From assembly GCA_035622175.1 (NCBI GenBank), contig DASPVV010000067.1, forward strand, positions 25,739 through 89,738: 64,000 nt of DNA, given 5' to 3'. The position numbers and the translations under genes were made by a program. This DNA is from JAFAGX01 sp035622175 (GTDB taxonomy: Bacteria; Acidobacteriota; Terriglobia; Terriglobales; Acidobacteriaceae). Shown here piece after piece: positions 52,597 to 61,912 of this stretch (its first letter is position 1; each line of letters opens with the position of its first letter). The notes under the pieces are model-generated. The model was given only the letters and a program-made list of their open reading frames with translations, was not told the origin of the DNA and searched no databases.

Positions 52597-54671
52597 CGGG
52601 TCACCTGGACTTTGGCGGGCACTTCGATGCTGATTCTCGTACCCAATCCAGGTTCGCTCTCCACCTGCAGAATGCAGCCCATAGCATGGGCGCGCTCCCG
52701 CATATCGAGGAGCCCGAAATGGCCGCTGGGCGTGGGATCTTGCGTGCGGAAACCTCGTCCATCGTCGGTGACGCAGAGGCGGACCCGGTTCTCCTCGTAC
52801 TCTAGAAGCGCGCTCACAACCCGCGAATGCCCGTGTTTAACCGCGTTCGCCACTGCTTCCTGGCCAATCCGAAGCAAGTTCATCTCGGTCGCCGAGGATA
52901 AGCGCACGGGAATACCTTGAACCTTCACGTCGACTCTGACATCCTCTCGCGAGCCGGAAGTTTGCACGGTCTGACGCAACGCCGAAGCCAGGTCCCCCTC
53001 CTCAAGCAAGTGACAGCGGAGGTCCCAAACGGAACGACGCGCATCCACCATGCTATGCCGGCTCATATCGCGGGCGGTCTCCAAAGCTTGGCGAGCTACC
53101 TTGGGAGCCTGTTGAAAACAATCCACGGCCAGGTCGAGCTGCATGGTGATGCCCGCGAGCTCTTGCTCCAAGTTGTCGTGCAGTTCGCGGGCGATCCGGT
53201 TTCGTTCCTGCAGGACTGCACCGCTGCGAATCTTTCGCCGGATCAGACCCATTTGCTCGCGGAGCCTGCGTCCCAGCACCAATATCCAAGCGATCCCAAC
53301 CAACAAGACAATCACCGTAAGGCCGAGGACCCAGAGCGTATGGTGCAGATTCCACCAGGATGGGGCGTGCAAGAGAACGAGGTCCTTCGGCGAACGCAGC
53401 AGCAGGCGAAACGACTGTGGAACCGACCATAGTCCTCCGTTCTGTACCAAGCAGATCCCGGTCACACGAACTCGACTGTTCAGAGGAACGGAAGCCAGAG
53501 TCCTCGCCGATTCAGGAGGAGACAGAGTTGCGTCAAATAAAGCTCCCCCCTGGAGAAGGAGTCGCAATCCGTCGGGATTCATCTCACTGCCTAACAGAGT
53601 CGCATCCGTCACCACCAGTGCTCCGTCATATCGTTCCCACGGCACCGCGATGTCCAGGGCAAGCGGATTCAGCACTCCCTGCATGCCTACCCGATAGAGG
53701 ACTGCATCGCTGAGCACCGGGGCAGACTCTCCGACGGCCGGGAAGCCGACGGCGTCGACCACCTCTCCGATATTCAGCTTTGTATCCTGCTCGGTTAGAA
53801 CGCGCAGGCCTCTCCCCGCAGCCTGCAGAAAGAGTTCTTGGCCTGGCTGCTGATAGGCCACGACGCCACGCACTCGTACGCGATGGTGAATTCCTGGTCC
53901 GGGAGAGAAGGTAAGGAGTGAGGACAGCGGGACGTCGTCAGCGTGCGCCTCGACCGTGACAAAACTCAAACGGGGTACGTATAAAAGAACCGCGGTTAAT
54001 TGTCGCTGCGCGTTGAATAAACTTCCGCACACTCCTTCGAGCAAGACTTCACTGTCGATCCAGGAGGAGAAATCCTGTTCGCGTGGAATGGGGACGCGAA
54101 CGCTCAGTTGGCCGCCACCGGAGGCGACGCGCATGGCGACCGTTGTCTCATGCCAGGATGTACGGTCAATCGAGACGGCGCGCACAATGCCACGAACCTG
54201 CACCCATTGACTGTCCAACTGCCCATCGGCAAGTTCGCTAAACAAATACACCCGCGATTTTGGAAGAGCTCCCCGGCCCAGCACGTGTGAGGTGGTCTCG
54301 CGAATGACGGGTGCAAACTTCCCCGGGCCGGTGATTCCTTCGACCTCGATCAGATCTCCAAAATGATGGTTGAAGATCACCGATCGTGAGCCCTCGACAT
54401 AGACTCCGGCGGTTGCATCTTGCACGAAAAAGTCCGGGGACGGGACATCAACGGTTACAACGCCACGCACGCGCACGGGATACCCCAAGGCCGCTTGGTC
54501 GGCTGTCAGTTGGCGTATCTGGTCCGCATGCACCAGCAGAGGAAGCGAGCGCTCGGACGTTCCCGCCCACGAGCTAAGAGGAAGCACGAGCACACAGAGC
54601 CCGGTTATCACGCTGGCGGTGACGACGGGGTGCGCCCGAACCTGTACTCGATCGCCGCTCGCCTGTCGCAT
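52593..54671 (-). CDS. NarX-type sensor histidine kinase with OB-fold-like periplasmic repeats
   Basis: A 692-residue membrane kinase. Signal peptide or first helix (VVTASVITGLCVLVLPLSSWAG); a long periplasmic part (about 45-430) with four related beta-rich modules, each containing a V-x-V-x-G-(V/I) strand (VRVRGVVTV, VQVRGIVRAV, VRVRGVVAY, VRVTGICLV), reminiscent of OB folds. A membrane helix follows (TLWVLGLTVIVLLVGIAWILVLG), then the HisKA_3 domain with phospho-His in RIARELHDNLEQELAGI and an HATPase domain (IGQEAVANAVKHG, VTDDGRGF, HFGLLDMRERA). The signal sensed is unknown; OB-like folds could bind oligosaccharides. It is divergent from the CRTAC1 gene at 54851. Confidence 0.9.
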   Translation of the reverse strand: MRQASGDRVQVRAHPVVTASVITGLCVLVLPLSSWAGTSERSLPLLVHADQIRQLTADQAALGYPVRVRGVVTVDVPSPDFFVQDATAGVYVEGSRSVIFNHHFGDLIEVEGITGPGKFAPVIRETTSHVLGRGALPKSRVYLFSELADGQLDSQWVQVRGIVRAVSIDRTSWHETTVAMRVASGGGQLSVRVPIPREQDFSSWIDSEVLLEGVCGSLFNAQRQLTAVLLYVPRLSFVTVEAHADDVPLSSLLTFSPGPGIHHRVRVRGVVAYQQPGQELFLQAAGRGLRVLTEQDTKLNIGEVVDAVGFPAVGESAPVLSDAVLYRVGMQGVLNPLALDIAVPWERYDGALVVTDATLLGSEMNPDGLRLLLQGGALFDATLSPPESARTLASVPLNSRVRVTGICLVQNGGLWSVPQSFRLLLRSPKDLVLLHAPSWWNLHHTLWVLGLTVIVLLVGIAWILVLGRRLREQMGLIRRKIRSGAVLQERNRIARELHDNLEQELAGITMQLDLAVDCFQQAPKVARQALETARDMSRHSMVDARRSVWDLRCHLLEEGDLASALRQTVQTSGSREDVRVDVKVQGIPVRLSSATEMNLLRIGQEAVANAVKHGHSRVVSALLEYEENRVRLCVTDDGRGFRTQDPTPSGHFGLLDMRERAHAMGCILQVESEPGLGTRISIEVPAKVQVTR

Positions 54672-54850
54672 CCTGGCTCGCCTGGTACCGACTTAGCGTA
54701 GCCGAAAGGGACCTCGGAAATAAAGGGCGCGGGATGGGTGCCAAGATGGTGTATGGAGCGCAACAGCGGGTGCCTAGAGCACGTCATCTCGTAGGCTGGT
54801 CCGAAATTCACGTACAATCGCGCATGAGTTAGGAATCCGTCATCGCAAGC

Positions 54851-56632
54851 TTGAAGACACTTGCTGGCCCCATGGTAGTCTCCGGGCTGATCGTCGCTTG
54901 CCTGCTGTCGAAGCCTCCCACAACTCCGGCTGGAGCGGAGAATCCCGTCCCAACATCCAAGACGCCGGCACGGCCGGAAGCCGGCTGCGGGCCCTCGCAG
55001 AACCCGGGCACCCGCGCGCTGGCATCCCCTACATCGCTGATCCAGTTCGAGAATGTGATGCGCACTTCCCACATCAAGTTCATTCTGCGAAACAGCATCA
55101 GTCGCAAGCGGTACACCATTGAGACGATGACCGGCGGGGTAGCGCTGTTCGACTACAACAACGACGGTTTGCTGGACATTTTCTTTACCAACGGAGCCGC
55201 CATCCCATCGCTCGAAAAGACTGACTCATCCTATTGGAATCGCCTGTTTCGCAACAACGGCGACGGCACGTTCACCGATGTAACCGAGAAAGCCGGCCTC
55301 GAGGGCATTGGCTATGCCATGGGAGTTGCGGCTGGGGACTATGACAATGACGGCTGGGTCGATCTCTATGTCACCGGCTTCAACCGGAACCAACTCTTTC
55401 ACAACAACGGAGATGGCACGTTCACCGACGTGACCGCCAAAGCTGGAGTCAGCGGTATCATTCCTAAGCTCGGCAAGGCGTGGTCGGTGGCCGCGGGATG
55501 GTTTGATTACAACAACGATGGACGGCTCGATTTATTTGTCGTGAACTATCTGAATTACAGCCTGGGCACGGCTAGTCTCTGTCTTCAGCAGGGGCATCCG
55601 GCGTATTGTTCGCCGGTTGGTTTTCTAGGGACACCCAACATTCTTTATCGCAACAATGGCGACGGCACCTTTACCGATGTCTCCGAGCCGTCGCACATCT
55701 CGCAATACGTCGGCAAGGGCATGGGCCTCGCCTTTGCCGATTATGACAACGATGGATACACCGACATCTTTGTGGCGAATGATACCTTTGAGAATTATCT
55801 GTTGCATAACAACCGAGACGGCACGTTTACCAACGTTGCCCTGCCTGCCGGTGTGGCGTACAACGCCTATGGCAATGCGATCGCCGGCATGGGAGCCGAC
55901 TTCCGGGACATCGACAATGATGGCAAGCCCGATATTTTTGAGACGGCCATGTTCGGCGAAGGATTTCCCTTGTACAGGAATCTAGGGGACGGCCAGTTTC
56001 AAGATATGACCAGCACGGCCGGGCTGGCCGCCTTGACCAGCCGCTCTACGGCCTGGGGAGTAGGAGTTTTCGACTTCGACAATGATGGAAACAAAGATGT
56101 GTTCACCGCCAACTCCGACATTCTCGACAACGCGATGGAGCTGGCGCATCGGCCCTTTGCCCTTCCCAATCGCGTGTTTCGCAACCAAGGGAATCTCACC
56201 TTCGACGATGTGAGCTCCCAGGCCGGAGCGTCCTTTCAGGTTGCTGCTCCGCATCGAGGAGCCGCGTTTGGGGACCTCAACAATGATGGGCAGACCGACG
56301 CTGTCGTGACCATACTCAACGGGCCTCCAGAGATATGGATGAATCGTTCCGGAAAGCAGAACCACTGGATCATTCTGAAGTTGGTGGGGGTGCAATCGAA
56401 TCGCGACGGGCTGGGAACCAAGGTAACAATCACAACCTCGTTGGGAACGCAGTACAACCAGGCCACCACCGCGATGAGTTACAACTCTTCGAGCGATAAA
56501 CGGGTTCATTTTGGTCTGGGCTCCGCCAAGGTCGTGGATGCGATTGAACTCAGGTGGCCGAGCGGCATCCTGCAAGTCTTGAAGAATGTCAAAGCGGATC
56601 AAATCCTGACGGTGACCGAGGGCAAACCGTGA
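54851..56632 (+). CDS. CRTAC1-type FG-GAP/VCBS plus ASPIC/UnbV secreted protein
   Basis: A 593-residue exported protein with a signal segment (GPMVVSGLIVACLLS). The body is a beta-propeller of FG-GAP/VCBS repeats, each with a Ca-binding D-x-(D/N)-x-D-G motif: DYNNDGLLD, DYDNDGWVD, DYNNDGRLD, DYDNDGYTD, DIDNDGKPD, DFDNDGNKD and DLNNDGQTD. The last about 100 residues are the ASPIC/UnbV domain (NHWIILKLVGVQSNRDGLGTKV, DAIELRWPSG). The start is TTG at 54851 because an upstream ATG runs into a stop; the ribosome site is weak. It is one of two CRTAC1 proteins interleaved with TPR proteins here. Function is unknown; calcium binding is likely. Confidence 0.87.
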   Translation: MKTLAGPMVVSGLIVACLLSKPPTTPAGAENPVPTSKTPARPEAGCGPSQNPGTRALASPTSLIQFENVMRTSHIKFILRNSISRKRYTIETMTGGVALFDYNNDGLLDIFFTNGAAIPSLEKTDSSYWNRLFRNNGDGTFTDVTEKAGLEGIGYAMGVAAGDYDNDGWVDLYVTGFNRNQLFHNNGDGTFTDVTAKAGVSGIIPKLGKAWSVAAGWFDYNNDGRLDLFVVNYLNYSLGTASLCLQQGHPAYCSPVGFLGTPNILYRNNGDGTFTDVSEPSHISQYVGKGMGLAFADYDNDGYTDIFVANDTFENYLLHNNRDGTFTNVALPAGVAYNAYGNAIAGMGADFRDIDNDGKPDIFETAMFGEGFPLYRNLGDGQFQDMTSTAGLAALTSRSTAWGVGVFDFDNDGNKDVFTANSDILDNAMELAHRPFALPNRVFRNQGNLTFDDVSSQAGASFQVAAPHRGAAFGDLNNDGQTDAVVTILNGPPEIWMNRSGKQNHWIILKLVGVQSNRDGLGTKVTITTSLGTQYNQATTAMSYNSSSDKRVHFGLGSAKVVDAIELRWPSGILQVLKNVKADQILTVTEGKP

Positions 56633-56647
56633 GCCTAAGGGGTCATT

Positions 56648-58333
56648 TCAGTTCGCCAGAGTGTCCCGCAACCGCTTGGCGAGATCGGACTGACCGTTGC
56701 GGATCAGGAGCTCGAAAAGTCCCTGCATGACTTCAGGCTGGTTGCGCGCATAGGCCGCCATGGCCTCGGCATTGAGGTCGGCGTCTTCCACTTTGCCTAA
56801 ATGGAAGAATGAATCGCAAAGCATATACAGCAATTGAGGAGTCGTGGTTTTCGACTTTGCCAGCAACTCCGCCGCTTCGGACCAGCGCTGTTGATGGTAG
56901 CGGACTTCGCCCAGTTCGGCGATCGCCATTTGGTAATTCGGATCATTGGCAAGCTCGGCTTGAAATTGGTTTTCTGCGCGGACTAGGTCGCCGAGCTTCA
57001 GCGCCAGAATTCCCTCGTAGGTGCGCGCTCCGCGAACCGTCGGCTGAATCGTCAGCGCACGATGAAGACAGCGCAGGCCATCTTCGGTTTGTCCCATGAA
57101 GAGATAGAGTTTGCCAATAAACACATAGGCATCGGCAGGACTGGCGGAAGTTCCTTGGAAATGCTGGTGATAGAGCTGCAAGGCGGACGGTTCGCGCTGT
57201 GCGGCCAGCAGTTTCTGCGCCTGAGCTTTGATCGTGCGTTCCCGTTCGTCGTTCGCCATGGCATGCACGAAGGTCGACTGCTCCATCATCAACTGATGGA
57301 GCGCGGCTTCATGCTGCGCATCTTCGGTCCTGCCCAAGCCTGCCCAGGCACGGGAAAGATAGAAGTACGCCAGCAACCTGGTGGGATCCAGCCGCAGCGC
57401 AGACTGCAAGGTCGCGATCCCCTTTTCGTAGTTCTTCCGTTCAACTTGACATTGCCCCAGTCCGAGTAACGCGTCGATGTCGCCAGGGTTCCTTAGGAGG
57501 ATGCTTTCAAAGGCGGTTTGCGCCTCCTGCCAATGCCCGAGCTTCACATTCACGGTGGCCAGCAGTTGCCATGCGTCCTTATCGGCGGGCTGTGTTTCGA
57601 CGGCACGGGCAGCAGACAGCGCCGCGCCGGCAAGGTCCATCAATTTGTAGTCGGTCGCGGCTATGTCGAAATCAAGCCGCGGCAGGGAGGCATCCGAGCG
57701 TTGCGCCTTGAGCAGCCAGCGCAGGCCGGCTTGACAATCGCCCGTGCTGCAGAGGAGTTCGCCGTATTTCTGCCCTATCGAAGGGTTGTCAGGTTCGGCC
57801 TTCAAACTCCGCCGGATGGCGAAGAGAGCAAGCCGGTCCTGACCATCGAGGTGATAGGCCTGGGCGAGATAGTACTGAGCGTCTCCGTCGGAGGGAAGGA
57901 TCCTGGCGCACTGCCGCAGGCGCCGAATGGCTTCATGCCGGTCGCCGATGGTGAGTTGGTAGATTCCCGTTTTCAACAGCAGGTCCGGATCATGCGGCGC
58001 GAGCTTGAGACCTGCCTCGAACGTAGCGGCAGCCTGGGATGTCTGTCCCGCTTCCTCGAGCAAGGCTCCCTTGAGCTTCAGTGCGGGTACAAAGTTTGGA
58101 TTTCGCTCCAGCAATTGCAGCGTGAGCGTCATGGCTCCCTGTCGATCACCTCGGCCCGCGAGGTTGAGCGCTTGCTGCAACCGCTCGATGGGAACTGCAT
58201 CGGCGGAGGGGCTTGAGCTTTGCGACCGCGCGGCGGGGAGGCGAAAGCCCAAGAGCGCCAGCAGAGCCACCAAGAGATACAGCCGGCGATGGAGCTTCCC
58301 CCAAGGAACCTTTGGCATCAAGCGCGCGCGCAT
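56648..58333 (-). CDS. Exported TPR-repeat protein
   Basis: About 561 residues. Basic N-terminus and hydrophobic signal (RLYLLVALLALLGFRLPAARS), then about ten tetratricopeptide repeats, for example GDRQGAMTLTLQLLERNPNFVPALKLKGALLEEAG and GHWQEAQTAFESILLRNPGDIDALLGLGQCQVE. No enzyme domain is seen. Candidate starts are TTG 58363, ATG 58333 and ATG 58318; 58333 is used. It is co-directional with the CRTAC1 and TPR genes upstream (58418, 60239) and ends 15 bases from the convergent CRTAC1 gene. Probably a periplasmic scaffold for a protein complex with CRTAC1. Confidence 0.8.
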   Translation of the reverse strand: MRARLMPKVPWGKLHRRLYLLVALLALLGFRLPAARSQSSSPSADAVPIERLQQALNLAGRGDRQGAMTLTLQLLERNPNFVPALKLKGALLEEAGQTSQAAATFEAGLKLAPHDPDLLLKTGIYQLTIGDRHEAIRRLRQCARILPSDGDAQYYLAQAYHLDGQDRLALFAIRRSLKAEPDNPSIGQKYGELLCSTGDCQAGLRWLLKAQRSDASLPRLDFDIAATDYKLMDLAGAALSAARAVETQPADKDAWQLLATVNVKLGHWQEAQTAFESILLRNPGDIDALLGLGQCQVERKNYEKGIATLQSALRLDPTRLLAYFYLSRAWAGLGRTEDAQHEAALHQLMMEQSTFVHAMANDERERTIKAQAQKLLAAQREPSALQLYHQHFQGTSASPADAYVFIGKLYLFMGQTEDGLRCLHRALTIQPTVRGARTYEGILALKLGDLVRAENQFQAELANDPNYQMAIAELGEVRYHQQRWSEAAELLAKSKTTTPQLLYMLCDSFFHLGKVEDADLNAEAMAAYARNQPEVMQGLFELLIRNGQSDLAKRLRDTLAN

Positions 58334-58417
58334 GGTTAGAATCCCGACGAACTGACGGCGCAAACCATGGTGTCCTCCGCGAGGACCTGGGGCCAGTCAG
58401 AAAACTCCCGCCAAGCC

Positions 58418-60217
58418 TTAGGGAAGCTTGATCTTTGGCTTGGGTAAGGTACTGGAGACAACTCCTTGCCCTTCGCGCACCACATAAAAATGATCGGCAG
58501 CCAGATTCGTGAGCGTTTCCGTGGTGCCATTCGGCCATAAAACCTCAGCCCGATCGACACGCTCATGGCGGGCCAGCCCGAAGTGTATGCGCAAATCGTG
58601 CTGCGAGAGGTAGCTTCCCCCGCTGAGCACTTCCCCCAGTTGGGTCAGGTCTCCTGCCGTGGCGCGCACCCGGGCATTCAAGGCCAGGCGATTACACTTT
58701 ACGCCTTCCAGTTGAAGACTGATCCAGTGGTTGGGCGGCCCGCCCGCGGGGCGAAGGATCATGGGTTTTCCGACTAGATTCTCCACGATCACGTCCATGC
58801 TGCCATCATTGAATAGGTCGCCGACGGCCACCCCGCGGCTCACCTGCTCGACTTCTAAGGCTCTGCCCACGCGGCGGCTGACGTTCGCAAAGGTGCCGTC
58901 TCGCTGGTTTAGAAAGAGAAATTTCGGCTCAAGATACCTGGTTGCCCGATGCAAACCATCCACCTGCGGATAGACATGTCCGTTGACCAGGAAAAAATCC
59001 TGCCAGCCGTCGTTGGAAAAGTCAACGAAGGCGTCACCCCAACCTACGTAGCCCTGCGTGCCTCTGGCGATTCCAGAAGCAATGGACGTATCGACAAAGT
59101 TCATGCCGCCATCGTTACGATACAGCGCGGCGTACTCGATATCGAAATGCGAAATCAAAACCGACATGCGACCGGTGTGTAGATAATCGCCGATCGCAAT
59201 TCCCATGTTGGCCTGCTCAAATCCGTCTTCGTTGGCCGCGACACCGGAAAGCAGCGCAACATCCTTGAATTTCCCCTTGCCGTCGCCCTGATAGAGATAA
59301 TTCGCCTCGCCATCATTGGTCACAAAAAGATCCAGCTTGCCGTCGTTGTCGAAATCTGACCAGAGTGCAGTCAGGCCATAACGTCCTTCCGGATCGCCCA
59401 CGCCTGATTGTCTCGAGACATCGGTAAATGTTCCATCACCGTTGTTGTGGTAGAGATTGTCAGGGGATCCCCTCAACCCGCGTGGGCCGCATTGCACATC
59501 GATTCCCATGTACTTGCAGGATTTGCTGGAACCGAAGACGGGGAGATCGTGCAGATGAAACTCGACGTAGTGGGAGACGAAAAGATCGGCCCAGCCGTCG
59601 CCGTCATAATCGCCGAAGACGGCTCCCGTCGCCCATCCCGAGTCGCTGCCGAGACCGCTGGGCTTGGTCACGTCGGTGAAGGTTCCGTCGCCATTATTGC
59701 GGTAGAGGACAACCCCGCCGAGACAGGTCACCAACAGGTCGGGCCAGCCGTCGTTGTTGTAGTCCCCGACCGCTGCCCCCATTGCCCAGCATGGATATCC
59801 AACTCCGGCCTTCTCGGTCACGTCGGTGAAGGTTCCGTCATGATTGTTATGGTAGAGAGCGCTGCGGGATTTGACTCCGTGGAGGGCCATGTCGATGGTC
59901 TGGGCATTGGTGAAGTAGATGTCCGGCCAACCATCGCGGTCGTAATCGATCAGCGCGACTCCTCCGCTCATCGACTCGGCAATGAATTTTGCTTCGGGAC
60001 TCGACCGGTGTTCAAACTGGATCGCGCTAGAATCAGTAATGTCCACCAACCGCGGATAGTTGGGAAGCGGGCTGGTCACCTTTCGCTCGACCTCGACCCT
60101 TTCCCGCTCCTTTGGGGATAGGGGCGTCGGCGTTCCCATTTGTGCTCGACCCGCGATCTCCAGGCAGAGTACGGTGAGTATCTTCGATGCGATGCGGACT
60201 CTCGCCTGCGGGCTCAT
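58418..60217 (-). CDS. CRTAC1-type FG-GAP/VCBS plus ASPIC/UnbV secreted protein (second copy)
   Basis: A 599-residue paralogue of the protein at 54851. It has a short hydrophobic N-terminus (KILTVLCLEIAGRAQ), repeated calcium-binding motifs (DYDRDGWPD, DYNNDGWPD, DYDGDGWAD, DFDNDGKLD, DFSNDGWQD, DLFNDGSMD) and a C-terminal ASPIC/UnbV domain (NHWISLQLEGVKCNRLALNARV, RAEVLWPNG). One propeller blade has lost its motif (IGDYLHTGRMSVLIS). The flanking gap to the TPR gene at 60239 is only 21 bases, so these two genes form one unit with the next TPR gene, in the order TPR, CRTAC1, TPR. Confidence 0.87.
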   Translation of the reverse strand: MSPQARVRIASKILTVLCLEIAGRAQMGTPTPLSPKERERVEVERKVTSPLPNYPRLVDITDSSAIQFEHRSSPEAKFIAESMSGGVALIDYDRDGWPDIYFTNAQTIDMALHGVKSRSALYHNNHDGTFTDVTEKAGVGYPCWAMGAAVGDYNNDGWPDLLVTCLGGVVLYRNNGDGTFTDVTKPSGLGSDSGWATGAVFGDYDGDGWADLFVSHYVEFHLHDLPVFGSSKSCKYMGIDVQCGPRGLRGSPDNLYHNNGDGTFTDVSRQSGVGDPEGRYGLTALWSDFDNDGKLDLFVTNDGEANYLYQGDGKGKFKDVALLSGVAANEDGFEQANMGIAIGDYLHTGRMSVLISHFDIEYAALYRNDGGMNFVDTSIASGIARGTQGYVGWGDAFVDFSNDGWQDFFLVNGHVYPQVDGLHRATRYLEPKFLFLNQRDGTFANVSRRVGRALEVEQVSRGVAVGDLFNDGSMDVIVENLVGKPMILRPAGGPPNHWISLQLEGVKCNRLALNARVRATAGDLTQLGEVLSGGSYLSQHDLRIHFGLARHERVDRAEVLWPNGTTETLTNLAADHFYVVREGQGVVSSTLPKPKIKLP

Positions 60218-60238
60218 GGATGTCTGGGTGGCCCGACA

Positions 60239-61432
60239 TTATTTTTCATCCGCTTCATCCGCCCTAATTTCCTGCGGTTCGACTTGCAGGTCCTTGTAAA
60301 GGGTACGTAACTTCTCTTTCATGTCCTTGTACTTCTTGTAGAGTTCAATTTCGTTCTGGGCATCTTCGGCGCGTCCAACCTGCCGGTACAGGGTGCCGAG
60401 CCGATAGTGCGCCGTAGCGTTGGTGGGCTCAAGCTGCACCGCCTGCTCCAGCAGCTTCAGTGCCTGATCCGGCCGATGCATTTCGATCAGAGTTTTTGCC
60501 AAGCCCAGTTTTGCATCGGCATCACCGGGCTGCAAATTGACCGCTTTCGTGTATTGTGCGAAGGACTGCTCGGCATTTCCTCTCTGCGCATCGATCTCCG
60601 CCAAGCGCAGGATCGCTTTCTCGTCTTGCGGGTTTTCCAGTAACGCAGCCTGATACTCCTGTTGCGCTTCTTTCTTCACCGCCGGATCTTGCGAGGAACG
60701 CAATAATTCTGCCAGTTCGAAGTGGATCCCAGGCAGATGGGAATCAATCGCCATGGCCTTGCGAAATTGCGCCGCGGCAGCATTGGTATTTCCTTGCCTG
60801 GCTTGCTCGTGCGCCAGCAACTGATGCATCTGCGCAGAATCGGGCGCCGCTAGCGAGAGCGCAAGCATCGCCTCACCCGACAAGTCAGCGTAGGTGCGAT
60901 ACGCCGCGTATAGAACTTCCGGGTTCTCGGGAGCTGTCTGCCGCAGCTGCGCCAGGATACGGCTGGCCGGTTCCAGATCGCTCCTTTGTGTGTCAATGCT
61001 GACCAGTTCGAGGCCGACCTCAATTTTGAATTTCCGGTCATCGATCAGCGGGAATGCGGCTTCCAGATCTTTCCGACCTTGCTCGAGCTCGAGCGCGTGT
61101 AGTTCGGCCAAGCCGAGCAATCCCTGAAGTTTGCCCATTCCTGGTCGTTGCTCAACCGCCGCGCGTAAATGAGGAATGGCATCGCGCGGCTTGCCTTGAA
61201 AGTAAAGCAGGACACCCAGGTTGCCTTGCGTCTCTACATTTCCGGGATCGATCGCAGCCGCCGCCTGCAATTCGGGAATGGCCAGGTCGGGGCGCTTCTG
61301 CGAGAGATATTCCTGCGCCTTTTGAATGTGTGCCGCGAAGCTTTGCTGGTTGTCTTCCCCAGACTGAGAGAAACAGAGCGCGGCTAACAACAGCGGTACG
61401 GCTGCGGGGAAACGTCGAAAGGTTGCACTCAT
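60239..61432 (-). CDS. Exported TPR-repeat protein (second copy)
   Basis: A 397-residue protein with a signal sequence (AAVPLLLAALCFSQS) and about eight TPR motifs, for example KRPDLAIPELQAAAAIDPGNVETQGNLGVLLYFQGKPRDAIPHLRAAVEQRPG and HRPDQALKLLEQAVQLEPTNATAHYRLGTLYRQVG. It ends in a charged helical tail (KKYKDMKEKLRTLYKDLQVEPQEIRADEADEK). It is the first gene of the TPR-CRTAC1-TPR set on the minus strand. No function is known; a scaffold or lipoprotein-like role is plausible, but no lipobox is seen. Confidence 0.82.
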   Translation of the reverse strand: MSATFRRFPAAVPLLLAALCFSQSGEDNQQSFAAHIQKAQEYLSQKRPDLAIPELQAAAAIDPGNVETQGNLGVLLYFQGKPRDAIPHLRAAVEQRPGMGKLQGLLGLAELHALELEQGRKDLEAAFPLIDDRKFKIEVGLELVSIDTQRSDLEPASRILAQLRQTAPENPEVLYAAYRTYADLSGEAMLALSLAAPDSAQMHQLLAHEQARQGNTNAAAAQFRKAMAIDSHLPGIHFELAELLRSSQDPAVKKEAQQEYQAALLENPQDEKAILRLAEIDAQRGNAEQSFAQYTKAVNLQPGDADAKLGLAKTLIEMHRPDQALKLLEQAVQLEPTNATAHYRLGTLYRQVGRAEDAQNEIELYKKYKDMKEKLRTLYKDLQVEPQEIRADEADEK

Positions 61433-61912
61433 TGAGGTTGATTATAGGGCTTGGGAGCTTCGCGAGGTCAGTCCGCCGAATGCAATGTGCCCGGAAAAAG
61501 ATTTCGCCTGACGGACTCGACCTTGCAGATGGCAGGAGAAATCATGGCTTGCGTTTCCAGGATGGTTGGAGGAAAGTAGTGGATGGAACGCCCCGCGAGG
61601 AGATCTGCGCCGCGGCGGGCAGGAAATCCATGTCGTTTACCGTACGACCTTCCCGTGCAAGTTTTCCGGTTGGCTGCGGGGACCGCTTTCCCTCTTAGGG
61701 GCTGCTGGGAAAGTGTGAGTCCGGTTTCAAGCTGCTGCCGTTTACCGAGATCGCCGACGAGCAGCCTACGGCGTGTGTCAATCTGCTCAAGGCTTGTGTG
61801 CGCCCGATCGTCGTTTGAAACCCAGGAGTCGGTGTCAACAATTCGGCCTGCGAGTTGGCCAACGGGAGATGGTTATTGCCGACAAAAAAGTCAATGTGTC
61901 TCCGAGGCGATC
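61433..61912. other. 480-base region upstream of the second GH30 gene
   Basis: The GH30 reading frame is open back to 61583, where an ATG has GGAGGAAAG upstream, but the 110 extra residues have no protein character and would bury the Tat signal. No promoter, terminator or RNA gene was recognised. Confidence 0.45.

Noticed and set aside
61583..61912. Upstream start for the second GH30 with GGAGGAAAG
   Set aside because: It would place 110 non-protein-like residues before the Tat signal, which must be N-terminal.
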